Position numbers and translations under genes: made by a program
Shown here: one piece after another, positions 48,728 through 57,936 of the stretch
Layout of the letters: every line of letters begins with the position of its first letter
Position numbering within the stretch: the first letter of the stretch is position 1
Origin: Streptomyces sp. TP-A0356
GTDB lineage: Bacteria; Actinomycetota; Actinomycetes; Streptomycetales; Streptomycetaceae
DNA: 64,000 bases
Assembly: GCF_001417775.1 (NCBI RefSeq)
Contig: NZ_BBZJ01000030.1
Coordinates: 1-64,000 of the forward strand
Direction: 5' to 3'
The notes under the pieces: model-generated
Told to the model about the DNA's origin: nothing
What the model saw: the letters and a program-made list of their open reading frames with translations, nothing else
Database searches by the model: none

Positions 48728-49619
48728 TCAGTGATCGAATGCGGTCAGAGATCTTAGGACGGGGGCGCCGGTCTTGTGGTTGTGCCAGACCGCGGCCGCC
48801 ATAGCGAGGATGCGCTGGGCGGCGCGCACGGCAACACCCTCGAAGGTGCGTCCTCGTGCTGTTCCAGGTCCAGCTGGCCCTTGAGAGTGTCGTTGACCGA
48901 CTCGATCAGCTGCCGTACCGACTTGAGCAGGGACTCGCCCTTGCGGCGCTTCTCCCGCTTGAAGGACGGCCGGAGCAACTTGCAGCCCCGGAAGGCGAGA
49001 TCGGCCTCGAATTCCTTGGAGGCGAAGCCCTTGTCCGCAATGATCAGCAGGCCGGGTCGGTCGGTGGCCAGGGCCGGCTCGCGGTCCAGCATCGCAGCCA
49101 GTACCTCCCTCTCGTCGATCTTCGGGTTCGCCAGCGCCCAGGTGATCGGCATCCCCGTCGGCGTGCAGACCAGGAACAGGCGCAGACCCCAGAAGAACCG
49201 CGAATGCGAGGCGCAGTACCCGTATCCGGCCCAGCCGGCCATCTCCGACGCTTCACCGTCGGGCGCGACATGCCGCACGGAACCGGGGTGGAGTCGACGA
49301 TCCAGTGGTTGTCGAACCAGAAGTCGCTGTCCACGGCGAGTAGCCGTATCGCCTTCTTGACCAGTGGTAGTGCGGCCCGTAGCCGTTTGTTGTATCCGGG
49401 CCGCTTGGGCAGGTACGGGAACATCGAGCCCAGGTTGGTGCGAGCGAACCGCAGCTAGCGGGTCTCGGAGGCAAAGCCCAACAGTGCCTGGGCAACGGCC
49501 AGACAGATCAGTTCGGAGTCGCTCAACTGCGGTGGCCTGCCCAGCCATCGGGTCTCTCCGACCTCGTCGTCGATCTTCACATACAGTCCGGTGAGGAGGG
49601 TGTTCAGGCTCTCGTTCAT
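48728..49619 (-). pseudogene. IS982-type transposase with nonsense codon and frameshifts
   Basis: From ATG 49619 the minus strand reads MNESLNTLLTGLYVKIDDEVGETRWLGRPPQLSDSELICLAVAQALLGFASETR and then a TAG where Trp is expected. The protein continues LRFARTNLGSMFPYLPKRPGYNKRLRAALPLV and DSDFWFDNHWIVDSTPVPCGMSR (first catalytic Asp), and then, after a frameshift, EMAGWAGYGYCASHSRFFWGLRLFLV and IIADKGFASKEFEADLAF. A further shift after LDLEQHE separates the end, VLRSLTAFDH, stop at 48728. The order and motifs fit IS982. It cannot be active. Confidence 0.78.
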
Positions 49620-49766
49620 CACAATACGATCTTGGGTGCGCTCCCTGTGCTTCCGGATGCCAATGAGCGGTCGAGTCTGGCGGCTGCGTGTCAAGGTTGG
49701 CGGGTATCCTCCCCCTCCTCCGAATCCAGATCCACGCGAGTCCGTGACCTTGCCCGATATAGGCAC

Positions 49767-50315
49767 TCAGTCCAACTGGATGGGGATGACGAGGTCCGTC
49801 ACCGGGACCAAGCAAGTGCTGGTGCTGCAGGCGCCGTAGGACACGACGACCTGCGCGCTGGAGGATTCGGTGTGGGTGACGGGCAGCGTAATTGTGACCG
49901 GCCCGTCGGGGTAGACAGGCAGAATCACGCCCAGCCGCGGCAGTTTCAGCAATTGACCCGGCATGTCGGAAGTCGGTGGCCGTGTGGCACGCAGCCCGCC
50001 CCGAACCCCGAGCCGCGTGGGTGTGCCCAGCCCGTCCACACCGCCGACGGGCAGGTTGATGCTGTACAGATGGAAACCTGGCCGCAGCGGCCGGTAGGTC
50101 GCCGAGACCGTGCTACCCGAAACCACCACGGTCACCTTCACACCGTTCTGTACCGCACCGGCAGTGATCCTGCCGGCGGCGGTACGGCTGGGTACCCCCG
50201 ACCGCACGTAGATGCACCCGATCCCCAGGGCTACCGCGACGCCCAGCAAGGCCGCCACTGCCAGTCGCAGTGGTGTACGCCCCGATCGGACTGTCAGAGT
50301 GGGGAACCTGGCCAT
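49767..50315 (-). CDS. Membrane-anchored DsbD N-terminal-like protein
   Basis: A 182-residue protein with a single N-terminal membrane helix (about 15-36, TPLRLAVAALLGVAVALGIGCIYV) and an outer beta-rich domain. The pattern VVSGSTVSATYRPLRPGFHLYSINLP, then ILPVYPDGPVTITLPV and QVVVSYGACSTSTCLVPVT resembles the N-terminal domain of DsbD/ScsB-type thiol-disulfide proteins, with a Cys-x4-Cys pair (CSTSTC) near the end as the likely redox centre. It starts at ATG 50315, overlapping the stop of the thioredoxin gene (TGATG), so the two form an operon. The electron-transferring membrane domain of a full DsbD is not encoded here. Confidence 0.65.
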   Translation of the reverse strand: MARFPTLTVRSGRTPLRLAVAALLGVAVALGIGCIYVRSGVPSRTAAGRITAGAVQNGVKVTVVVSGSTVSATYRPLRPGFHLYSINLPVGGVDGLGTPTRLGVRGGLRATRPPTSDMPGQLLKLPRLGVILPVYPDGPVTITLPVTHTESSSAQVVVSYGACSTSTCLVPVTDLVIPIQLD

Positions 50316-50905
50316 CACACGTGGGGCTTTAGGAAGCCGATGATCTCGCTAGGACTGTTCGGTCGGTCGTTGTCGAACAGGCCGTCGTTGGTGGTTGCTT
50401 CCACTTTGCCGAGCGGAGACAGCAGCACCAAGCCTGGTAGACCGGTCTTCCCCAGGTCGAGCCCGTATGCCGCCGCGATGTCCATGTTGATCGCTGCGTT
50501 TTGGGGGCCGGTGTTGACTTGCACGAGGTGCAGGGATCTAACCATCGCTTGAACGCGGGGTGCCTTGAACGACTGCTCAAGTTGCGCGCAGCCGGGGCAC
50601 CAGGAGGCACCGAAGTCGATGAGGACCGGCTCGTGATCGACCGTCGCCTTCTTCAGGGCCTTGTCGATGTCTCGCCACGCCGCCCGGGTCGCGTCGAAGT
50701 CCGGTGGCAGATAGACGGTGGCCGAAGTGGGGCTGGTCGTGCGTGTCGGCTGGCTCGCGGCCATCTTCGGCGTCGTGGTTGCCACCCGTGAAGGGACCGC
50801 TATCGACGTACCGGGCTTCGAGCCACCGGCCGAGCACGCCGCGGAAGATAGCGTGACCACGACAACGAAACCGAGTCGCGCAACAGCTATGAGGCTCTTG
50901 GGCAT
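50315..50905 (-). CDS. Thioredoxin-fold lipoprotein
   Basis: A 196-residue exported thioredoxin. The N-terminus (SLIAVARLGFVVVVTLSSAAC) is a lipoprotein-type signal with Cys24 as the likely lipid attachment site, followed by a Ser/Thr/Pro linker. The thioredoxin domain (about 75-196) has DHEPVLIDFGASWCPGCAQLEQSF with the redox pair WCPGC, and a TGLPGLVLL cis-Pro loop. Such proteins reduce or isomerise disulfides, or serve cytochrome maturation, outside the membrane. I chose ATG 50905 because GGAG lies 8 bases upstream; a GTG at 50920 is possible. It is coupled to the DsbD-N-like gene downstream, its probable redox partner. Confidence 0.82.
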   Translation of the reverse strand: MPKSLIAVARLGFVVVVTLSSAACSAGGSKPGTSIAVPSRVATTTPKMAASQPTRTTSPTSATVYLPPDFDATRAAWRDIDKALKKATVDHEPVLIDFGASWCPGCAQLEQSFKAPRVQAMVRSLHLVQVNTGPQNAAINMDIAAAYGLDLGKTGLPGLVLLSPLGKVEATTNDGLFDNDRPNSPSEIIGFLKPHV

Positions 50906-50999
50906 GAGAGGGGTCTCCACAAAGATCGCAAGGGGATTGGAATATAGCCGACACCCTCAAGCCGTTGGACGTGGGCAGCACCGGTCGTGTTGTCCCTGG

Positions 51000-51220
51000 T
51001 CAGGCAGGTTGGGTGACTTCGAGGATCCGGAGCGGCCGCGGGACCTGGAGGGCGGTCAGGATCGCCTGATGGGCCTTGGTTGCCTCGGTGCACTGGCGGA
51101 AGACTCCGACCGGTCCTGTGAACGTGCCGACGTGCAGGCGTTCCAGGTCGCGCCAGGACGGACCCTCAGCATTCGGAACTACTCGTCCAGTACTGCAACC
51201 GCATGTGGGGGTCATGGTCT
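51000..51220 (-). pseudogene. Probable transposase C-terminal scrap
   Basis: The minus-strand frame TFTGPVGVFRQCTEATKAHQAILTALQVPRPLRILEVTQPA resembles the last 50 residues of IS1634/IS4-type transposases (a TxxGxxxQRTxLTxxQxxILxxLxxxxPPxI pattern). Nothing upstream extends this. The longer open frame to 51323 adds Ser/Ala-rich sequence that does not look coding. Confidence 0.35.
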
Positions 51221-51384
51221 CGTCGTTGGTAGTGGCAGCGGCGGGCTCGGACTTGGCTGCGGCGCCGGAAGTGTGACCACTGCGCACGCTGGCGCACGCG
51301 GGATTCCTGCCGGGGGTGCGCAAGTCCAGCTGGTAGGCGCGCGCCGGCGACAGCCCGGCCCGTGGCCGCGCGCGGGCCGAGCCG

Positions 51385-51428
51385 TTGACAAAATTATCCG
51401 TGCGGATAATCTTTATCCATGCGGATAA
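51385..51428 (+). promoter_or_regulatory. Promoter with twin operators for the TetR gene
   Basis: TTGACA at 51385-51390 and TAATCT at 51407-51412, spaced 16 bases, form a good promoter for this host. Two operator palindromes overlap it: TTATCCGTGCGGATAA (51394-51409) and TTATCCATGCGGATAA (51413-51428), 19 bases apart from centre to centre. The second contains the ATG start of the TetR gene, so the repressor would cover both the -10 box and the start codon. The -10 is only 7 bases from the ATG, which indicates a leaderless message. Confidence 0.75.
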
Positions 51429-52042
51429 CAGAGCATGGCTCCGCCCCGCACGGACGGGCGGCCGCGACCGCCGCGCGGCGGGCGCAGATCATCGAGGCGG
51501 CCATCGAGGTACTGGCGGAGTCGGGATACGTCGGGACGTCGTTCGACGTGATCGCCGCCCGCGCGTCGCTGAGCAGCAAGCGGCTGATCACCTATCACTT
51601 CCAGACGAAGGAACGGCTGTACGCCGCCGTCCTCGCCGAGGTCTTCGACCGGGCGGCCCGCTACATGGGCCCGCTGATCGCCGAACACAGCGGCTACCGC
51701 GCCAAGTTCCTCGCCTACATCAGGTCGAACCTGCGCTTCCTCGCCGAATCGCCGCGCGACATGCGCGCGGTCGGCGAGATCGTCTTCAACGCGTCGGCCG
51801 TCGTCGAGGGCGCCCAGGCGGCGTCCGACACGGCTCGGGAGCGGCTCGTGGCCGCCTTCCGTGAGGGTCAACGAGCGGGAGAATTCCGCGACTTCGACCC
51901 CGAGGTGATGGCGACGACCGTACGTTGTGCGATCGACGGGGCGGGCGCCCGGTTCGCCGAGGGGGCGGACGCAGCCGCGTACGCCGAAGAACTGGTCGCC
52001 CTCTTCGACCGTGCCACCCGTAAGGCGGGAGACGATGAGTGA
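51419..52042 (+). CDS. TetR-family transcriptional regulator
   Basis: A 207-residue repressor. The N-terminal helix-turn-helix (about 16-65) reads ARRAQIIEAAIEVLAESGYVGTSFDVIAARASLSSKRLITYHFQTKERLYAAVL, the TetR signature including the YHFxxKExL core. The C-terminal ligand-binding half follows (LAYIRSNLRFLAESPRDMRAVGEIV). The ATG at 51419 lies inside one of two matching palindromic operators and has no ribosome site, so the gene is probably autoregulated and leaderless. Its end overlaps the start of the VC0807-family membrane gene by eight bases, so that protein is the likely target; the ligand is unknown. Confidence 0.92.
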   Translation: MRITEHGSAPHGRAAATAARRAQIIEAAIEVLAESGYVGTSFDVIAARASLSSKRLITYHFQTKERLYAAVLAEVFDRAARYMGPLIAEHSGYRAKFLAYIRSNLRFLAESPRDMRAVGEIVFNASAVVEGAQAASDTARERLVAAFREGQRAGEFRDFDPEVMATTVRCAIDGAGARFAEGADAAAYAEELVALFDRATRKAGDDE

Positions 52043-52694
52043 CCTCACCGACCACGCCGCCGCCGAAGCCCCGCGCGAGCGGGCGAACTGGGTGGCCGTG
52101 CTTCTGCCCGTCGTCCTCGACGTCGCCGTTCCGACCGCCCTCTTTTACATACTCCGCGGCCAAGGCTTCGGAGTGATCACCTCCGGTCTGCTGTCCGGCA
52201 TCCTCCCCGCCGTCCGCACGCTCTATTCAATGGTGACCCGCCGCCGCGTCGACGGGCTCGCCCTCTTCATGCTCAGCGCGCTGATCGTGGGCGGCGCGGC
52301 CTCGCTCCTGATGCACAGCGCCCGGCTGCTGCTGGCGAAGGACGGCGCCATCACGGCCTTGTGCGGGCTGTGGATGCTGGGCACCCTGGCCCGCCCGCAC
52401 CCGTTCTTCCTGCACGCCGGCGAGGCCATCGCCATCGCCAAGCGCGGCCCGGCCAAGGGCGCCGCCTGGGCCCGGCGCTGGGTCGACGAACCCGCCTTCC
52501 GGCGCGGGCTGCGGCTGATGACCGCTCTGTGGGGCACCGCCCTCGTCCTGGACGCCGTCGTCCGGATCGTCCTCGCCTACTCCCTGCCCGTCGACGAGGT
52601 TCCGCTGGTGACGTTCATCCAGTGGTACGTGCTGGGCGGGCTGCTCTACGCCTTCACGTTCATCTATGCAGCCCGCAGGAAGCTGCTGGCCTGA
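52035..52694 (+). CDS. VC0807-family integral membrane protein, second copy type
   Basis: A 219-residue membrane protein with about five to six helices (WVAVLLPVVLDVAVPTALFYIL, GVITSGLLSGILPAVRTLY, LFMLSALIVGGAASLLM, ITALCGLWMLGTLA, LRLMTALWGTALVLDAVVRIVLAY, VTFIQWYVLGGLLYAFTFIYAA). It shares the fold pattern and the TRRRVDGL loop with the protein at 6025-6711, but is clearly divergent in sequence. It overlaps the TetR gene that probably controls it, and a strong hairpin follows at 52745-52793, so these two genes form a closed operon. Members of this family are of unknown function; transport or stress roles are guesses. Confidence 0.8.
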   Translation: MSDLTDHAAAEAPRERANWVAVLLPVVLDVAVPTALFYILRGQGFGVITSGLLSGILPAVRTLYSMVTRRRVDGLALFMLSALIVGGAASLLMHSARLLLAKDGAITALCGLWMLGTLARPHPFFLHAGEAIAIAKRGPAKGAAWARRWVDEPAFRRGLRLMTALWGTALVLDAVVRIVLAYSLPVDEVPLVTFIQWYVLGGLLYAFTFIYAARRKLLA

Positions 52695-52744
52695 GCGGGC
52701 GGACTCGTTGTCAGACCCTCCTGCCAGACCCACGCCCGCGGGAC

Positions 52745-52793
52745 GGGCGGTGGCGGAGACGGGCTACGGGGGTGCTCGTCTCCGCCACCGCCC
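52745..52793 (+). terminator. Strong terminator hairpin after the TetR operon
   Basis: A perfect 17-base stem, GGGCGGTGGCGGAGACG (52745-52761) with its complement at 52777-52793, encloses a 15-base loop, 50 bases after the membrane gene stop. This is a very stable intrinsic-type hairpin without a U-run, common in Streptomyces. It may serve both strands. Confidence 0.8.
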
Positions 52794-52799
52794 GCCCCA

Positions 52800-52963
52800 C
52801 GGGCGGGCCGCTCCAGCGGGGCAACCAGCCCCCGCATATAGGCCAGCGCCGACTCCCGCGGCTCCGATCTGCTGAACCGGTGCACGAAACGCTCGTGCAG
52901 AGCGTCGAGTTCACCGGCCCATAACCTGACGCCAGCAAGGTCCCCACCCACAACCACACCCAA
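52800..52963 (-). pseudogene. IS701-type transposase N-terminal fragment
   Basis: The minus strand reads VVVGGDLAGVRLWAGELDALHERFVHRFSRSEPRESALAYMRGLVAPLER, matching the N-terminal segment of IS701-family transposases (LxxLHERFxxRFxRSEPRxxALAYxRGLLxPLERKNGWTLAE). The match ends at the right arm of the terminator hairpin, so only about 55 codons remain. Confidence 0.7.
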
Positions 52964-53094
52964 CGACTGAACTGGTCAGCAGTCATGGCAAACACCGTTG
53001 CAGTAGTAGGTGCTGTTTCGATTGGTGCCAGCGTCCTGTGACCATCGCCGGAGGCGACAACGGTCCAGGTCACGAAGGCTCCGGCGGTGCGGCG

Positions 53095-53320
53095 ACCGCA
53101 GTAGCGCGAGCAACGATCAGGACCGCGCGCTGCTGGCGGCCCTCGCCCGGCTCCTACCGCGGGCGCTCCGCGCACACCGGATCGTCTCCCCACGCACCCT
53201 GCTCGCCTGGCACCAGCGCCTAGTGAAGAAGAAGTGGACCAGCCGCCCCTTCCAGGTCGCCCGTTGCTGCCCGACGAGCTTCGAGACCTGATCGTCCGGC
53301 ACGGCGCCGAGAATATCTGA
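53095..53320 (+). pseudogene. Remnant of an IS3/rve-type transposase
   Basis: The frame NDQDRALLAALARLLPRALRAHRIVSPRTLLAWHQRLVKKKWTSRPFQVARCCPTSFET matches the N-terminal third of the same transposase family as the copy at 48070-48716 (TVLTTFARLLPRALRQHRTVSPRTLLTWQQRLIKDKWT). It is broken after about 50 codons; a second frame continues with LPDELRDLIVRHGAENI. It is a relic next to the truncated end of the esterase pseudogene. Confidence 0.7.
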
Positions 53321-53343
53321 CGTCTCCCGCTGCGGCGGCTTGG

Positions 53344-54677
53344 TCAGGCCGCAGTTGCGATGGGGGTTCGCCCCAGCGGTACGTTCGAGCTTGGCCTCGC
53401 GGCGACCTGCCGCTCGCAGGTCTCACCCGCTCCGAAGGCGGCCTCGAACCCCCAGGCCCTGGGCGTCGCCGTCGGTGTGGTAGTGATCGAAGCAGGCGTA
53501 GCGCTCGCGGGCCCGCTTCGCCGCCTCGGGATCGACGCGGTCCAGGTAGCTGATGACTTCCTCGATCGAGCGGTACAGGCTGTACAGGTCGAGACCGTGG
53601 AAGCCCGCTTTCGCGCGCTCGCCGCCGGGGACCCGGTCGTTGTGTTCCCGCAGCCATCCACAAAGTCCAGCACCGCAGTGTTCCGCCACATCCAGGCGGG
53701 CAACCGCCGAAAGCCGCGCAGTGACTCCTCGGCCGTGACGTCGTCGCTGCGGTCCCGGACGTAGCGGTTGACCCGGTAGGAGTTTGGCCAGTCGGCCTCG
53801 GCCGCGACCGCGACCGCGCAGAAGCCCTTCTCCTCGATCAGCCGCTGCGTCATGCGGGCGCGCGCCTGGTAGAAGTCGTGCGTGCCGTGTGAGGCCTCGC
53901 CGATCAGCACGAAGTGCGCGTTGCCCACCAGGTCGAACAGTGCCTCGTCGCTGGGCAGGCCGTCCTCGACAGGCAACGCCTCGGCGCTGATGAGAGCGAC
54001 CACGCTCGCCCCCTCCTCGGCCGGCTTCGCGGGCCTGCTCGCCACCCGGCGCAGCAGCCCCCGCACCTCCTCGTCCGTGATCTGGCGGAAGTCCCAGTAG
54101 GACGTGCCGACGGCGAAGAACGGCGACGGGGTGGTGGCGCAGACCACGTCGTCGGCCATGTCGGCCAGCTCGCGGCAGGTCGACTCGGGGCGGCAGGCAC
54201 CGCGACGACGATCCTCGCCGGCCGGTGGCGGCGCAGGGCCTGGGTCGCGGCACGCGTGCCGGCCCCGGTAGCAAGGCCGTCGTCGACCAGGATCACCGTG
54301 CGGCCCTCCAGCTCGGGCGCGGGCCGTCCCTCCCGGTAGGTCTGCTCCTGGCGTAGCAGTTGCCGGGCCTCCCGCTCGACGGCGCTGCGCAGCGTGCCCG
54401 GCAGGATACCCAGGCCACGGACGACGTCCTCGTTGAACACCACCAGTCCGCCGTCCGCGATGGCTCCCATCGCCACCTCCTCCTGACCGGGCACGCCGAG
54501 CTTGCGGACCGGGAAGACATCGAGTGGGGCACCCAGGACTGTGGCGACCTCGTACGCCACCGGTACGCCGCCGCGCGGCAGGCCCAGCACGATCACATCG
54601 GGATCGCCCCGGTAGCGTTCCAGGAGCTTGGCGAGGACCCGGCCAGCTGCGCGATCACTGAACAGGCGGTTCGACAT
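53344..54677 (-). pseudogene. Phosphoribosyltransferase-erythromycin esterase fusion, frameshifted
   Basis: The first part (from ATG 54677) is a phosphoribosyltransferase: RAAGRVLAKLLERYRGDPDVIVLGLPRGGVPVAYEVATVLGAPLDVFPVRKLGVPGQEEVAMGAI, with the PRPP loop VILVDDGLATGAGT. A one-base loss near 54193 shifts the frame to STCRELADMADDVVCATTPSPFFAVGTSYWDF, and then into an erythromycin-esterase-like domain (VLIGEASHGTHDFYQARARMTQRLIEEKGFCAVAVAAEADWPNSYRVNRYVR). Two more shifts occur near 53655 and 53460 (WLREHNDRVPGGERAKAGFHGLDLYSLYRSIEEVISYLDRVDPEAAKRARERYACFDHY, then FEAAFGAGETCERQV). The end of the esterase is missing. Intact fusions of this kind are common in Streptomyces stress islands. Confidence 0.85.
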
Positions 54678-55114
54678 GGGCGAGCTCCGTGCGATGTGCG
54701 TTGCGTGATCGAGGCCGGGTTCCGATGCGCGGCTCCCGGGATCACGGCGAGGGATGCACGGCTTTCGTCGTCATCGTTGGCGAGATCATGCCCGCGTGCT
54801 CGGCAGGTCGCACGAACCGGCCTCAGTCGATGGGAGAGGTTCGTCCTTTTCGCTGTTTCACCGACAGCGGCTCGTGTACGACGAATCTGTGTCAATTGGA
54901 CGAATCCGCGTCGATTGTACGTCCGGCGCCGCAGGCCGGGCCGGTCACGCAGCACCCGCCGTGGCCGGATGCGGGGCGGATCTGTCACCACCCGGTCACC
55001 GGCCCCGATCGGCCTGGTGAGCGCAGGCCCGCTGCCGGCATCGTGGCGCCGCCGGGACCATGACGCCTCGTCAGCCGAACCACCGCCGCGATCGCCCACC
55101 GGGGGCGCGGCGTC
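54678..55114. other. 437-base gap with no supported gene
   Basis: Neither strand has a frame with recognisable homology. The region near 54830-54920 is less GC-rich (TGTGTCAATTGG, ATTGTACGTCC) and may hold the promoter for the minus-strand phosphoribosyltransferase unit. The FUSC gene ends at 55115 and reads toward this gap. Confidence 0.4.
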
Positions 55115-57646
55115 CTACCGGCCCGCGGCAGCTGTCTGCGTCGGCCGGGTGTCCGGCTCGGCCTGCTGTTCCTTGAATCCCATGCCGAGCGGGCGGGCGA
55201 GTCCCAGGACGTCTTCGTCCACCCGCTGCAGATGACGCAGTGCCACCTGAGTGAGCCGGTTTCGCTGCTGCTCCGTCTCCGGCGCCGTCCGCCTTCCGGA
55301 TCCGGGGGCGTGAGGGGCTTCGGAGTCCTTCTGCGCGGTGGCGGTTCGCGCCTCGGCGTCGAGAGGCTCCCGGCAGCCACCCTTGGTCTGCAGGCACTCG
55401 ATGAGCGCGCCGAGGTTGCGGTCTACGCGTCCTGCCGCCTCGGATAGCCGCGCATCGCTCACGAGCCCCCGATTGCCTGGCGCGGGCTGGGCGACGGCCG
55501 CGAGGTTGCGGGCGTGGTAGGCGGCCGTCTCCAGCAGTCCCAGGACGTAACGGGTGAGCCGCCGGCGACGGCGCAAGGGGGTGATCGGATGGCGCAGCGG
55601 CAGAGTGGTGGTCCGCAGATCGGCCAGTGCGCTGTCCAAGGCCCGTGCACGGTGGAGCAGGTCGACGGGGCGACCGCCGCCGAGCTCGGCCACACCCTCG
55701 CCGGTCACCTCACGCAGTCGTGAGAGCACTTCGCGGATCTGCTCCTCGGTGCGCTCCTGCGTCCGCACCGGCAACACCAGCAGGCCCACCACGACCGCGC
55801 AGGCGGCCCCCAGCGCGGACTCGCCCAGCCGGATCACGAGCAGGTCCGGGGTGAAGCTGTGCAACAGCGTGTAAAGCAGCCCGATCATCGCGGTGACGAA
55901 GAAGGACACCACCGCGTAGGAGATCGCGTAGAAAGTCCCGAACAGGCACAGGATGACCAGCGTGAACGCGGCCCAGGGCTGGTTGCCGACCAGGCCGGCC
56001 AAGCCGATTCCGGCCAGGACGCCGAGCAGGGTGCCCACCAGGCGCCGGGACCCTTTGACCAGGATTTCTCCGGCCGAGGAGGTGTTGACGAACACCACCC
56101 AGCAGGTGAAGACGGCCCAGTACCAGCGCTGCGGCGACAGCAGTTCGCCACCCACGATCGCCAGGGCCGAGGCGAGGGAAACCTGCACGGCGATGCGGGT
56201 GGTCGTGCGTTCCAGGCCGGCCGGTTCGCCCTCCTCCTCGGACTTCTCCCTCAGGGCGTCCTCGGCATCGAGGACGGCGTCCTCGGTTTGCAGCTCCTCC
56301 CGGCAGCGCACGGTCTCGGGGCTGTCATCCGGACTCTCCTCGCTCTCGTCAGGCCCTGTCAGTGCCAGGCGCAGGCCGAGCAGGGCTCGGCTGACGTCGC
56401 CGATCGCCCGGAACACGTCCTGCACGGCAGGGGGCGCGTCGGGCAGCCGTTCGTCGTCGCGGTAGCTCAGGAGCCGGTCCCGCACGATCTTCAGGCCGAC
56501 ACCGTGGTCGCTGCCGGGGGCCCGCCCGGCGACCACTTTCAGCGCGTGCAGATCGGCGATGAGACGGTGGATGACCTGCTCGTCGGCCGTGCGCAGCGGT
56601 ACCGAGACGTCCGGTGGCACGCGGCCGGTGCGCTCGGTGATGTCGCTGGCGACGGGATTGACCCCCTGCAGGCCGAGCGCCCCTGTCAGCAGGACCGCGA
56701 GGTGTTCGGCGGCGACTTCCGCCTCGGCGATGCGCCGCTGGACATGGGCTGCCGTGCAGTGCTCCCGGATCGTGTCGTCCAAGTGGTCCTGGATCATCAG
56801 TGCTGCCTGATGCAGGGCAGCCGTGCGCCGCCGCAGACGGCGCACGGCCCGTTCGGCGCCAGGTGTTCCCGGCTTCTGCCGAGCCAGGTCGATGACTGCC
56901 TCAAGGTGCTGCACCAGTCGCGCGCGGAACGCCTCAAGCAGTCGTTGCAGGGTGCCCTGCGACGACGTCGGGACGAGCCCGAACCTCACCACCGCGCTGC
57001 AGACCGCACCGATCACCAGCAGCAGGCACAGCTGAGGCAGCCACTGCGGGTGAGGCCTGACGAACTGGGTGATGAAGAACATCTGAAAGGCGATGACGCC
57101 CAACGCGCTGCACCGTCTGCTGAACCGTCGCGCGTAAGCGGCCGCGAAGATCACCAGGACGCAGACCACGTCGCTCACCAATCGGTGGTGCACCAGCAGG
57201 GCTCCGAAAGCCAGCGCGGTCAGACCGGTCGGCAGTCCCAGAGCCAGCGTGATCGCCTGATCGCGCCGGTGCGGATCGGAGACGGCGAACGAGAAGACCT
57301 CCGCCGCCGTCGCACCGGTGACCAGGAGCGGAAGAGGGATGTGCAGCGTACTCATCACGACGACGGACAGCAGCACGCTCAAGACGATGCGCAGCGCGTT
57401 CAGCAGCCGGATGAACCCGGGATCGGAGGCGATGACCCGGTCCCACGCGGACGTCCAGACATCCCCCACCTGCCCGGCCGGCCCCACAGTGCCTGCGGGT
57501 ACTCGTTGCTGCGCGGTGTCCTGGTCCGTGGCTGGACCTCCCGAAGCGTTCCGGCCCCCGGTAACGGCTCTCGTGGGGCCGCCGACCGGCGTGCAGGCGG
57601 GGCACGCGGCGTGCCCGGACACCCTCAACCAGGCGGGTACCCGCAT
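55115..57646 (-). CDS. FUSC-family membrane transporter-like protein
   Basis: An 843-residue membrane protein with two groups of about six helices (about 75-235 and about 480-630), separated by a long cytosolic helical region with an acidic stretch (TGPDESEESPDDSPETVRCREELQTEDAVLDAEDALREKSEEEGE). The second group begins with ALAIVGGELLSPQRWYWAVFTCWVVFVNTSSAGEILVKGSRRLVGTLLGVLAGIGLAGL, the FUSC signature seen in aromatic-acid exporters of the AaeB/YccS type. The C-terminal 200 residues are again cytosolic. ATG 57646 opens the frame, but its first 60 residues lack homology and a start nearer WDRVIASDPGFIRLLNALRI is possible. It stands alone in the stress island; export of an organic acid is the family-based guess. 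Confidence 0.85.
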   Translation of the reverse strand: MRVPAWLRVSGHAACPACTPVGGPTRAVTGGRNASGGPATDQDTAQQRVPAGTVGPAGQVGDVWTSAWDRVIASDPGFIRLLNALRIVLSVLLSVVVMSTLHIPLPLLVTGATAAEVFSFAVSDPHRRDQAITLALGLPTGLTALAFGALLVHHRLVSDVVCVLVIFAAAYARRFSRRCSALGVIAFQMFFITQFVRPHPQWLPQLCLLLVIGAVCSAVVRFGLVPTSSQGTLQRLLEAFRARLVQHLEAVIDLARQKPGTPGAERAVRRLRRRTAALHQAALMIQDHLDDTIREHCTAAHVQRRIAEAEVAAEHLAVLLTGALGLQGVNPVASDITERTGRVPPDVSVPLRTADEQVIHRLIADLHALKVVAGRAPGSDHGVGLKIVRDRLLSYRDDERLPDAPPAVQDVFRAIGDVSRALLGLRLALTGPDESEESPDDSPETVRCREELQTEDAVLDAEDALREKSEEEGEPAGLERTTTRIAVQVSLASALAIVGGELLSPQRWYWAVFTCWVVFVNTSSAGEILVKGSRRLVGTLLGVLAGIGLAGLVGNQPWAAFTLVILCLFGTFYAISYAVVSFFVTAMIGLLYTLLHSFTPDLLVIRLGESALGAACAVVVGLLVLPVRTQERTEEQIREVLSRLREVTGEGVAELGGGRPVDLLHRARALDSALADLRTTTLPLRHPITPLRRRRRLTRYVLGLLETAAYHARNLAAVAQPAPGNRGLVSDARLSEAAGRVDRNLGALIECLQTKGGCREPLDAEARTATAQKDSEAPHAPGSGRRTAPETEQQRNRLTQVALRHLQRVDEDVLGLARPLGMGFKEQQAEPDTRPTQTAAAGR

Positions 57647-57936
57647 ACACCGCGATCACCGTGTCCCGCCGGTGGCTGCACCTCCCTCAAGACTGCCAGT
57701 CCCCGCCCGGTGTGACAGCCGGCGCGGCGTTGATCTTGCCGGTCGAAGGGTTCCGCGTCAGCCGTCGCCGTCCAGCGGTCCCTCCAGGGCGTGCCGGACT
57801 TGCCGCACCGCGCCCTGCGAGGTCCACTGGCGTAGAGGGCTTCGCCGGGAAGGGGGCGTCCCATGAAACCGCCGGTACGCGATCCGATCACGCGCTTGGT
57901 GCGCCATGACGGCCGGCTCCCGGCGGTGACGTCCCG

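Noticed and set aside
55859..57715. 618-codon plus-strand frame
   Set aside because: It is the antisense shadow of the FUSC gene, with no domain pattern.
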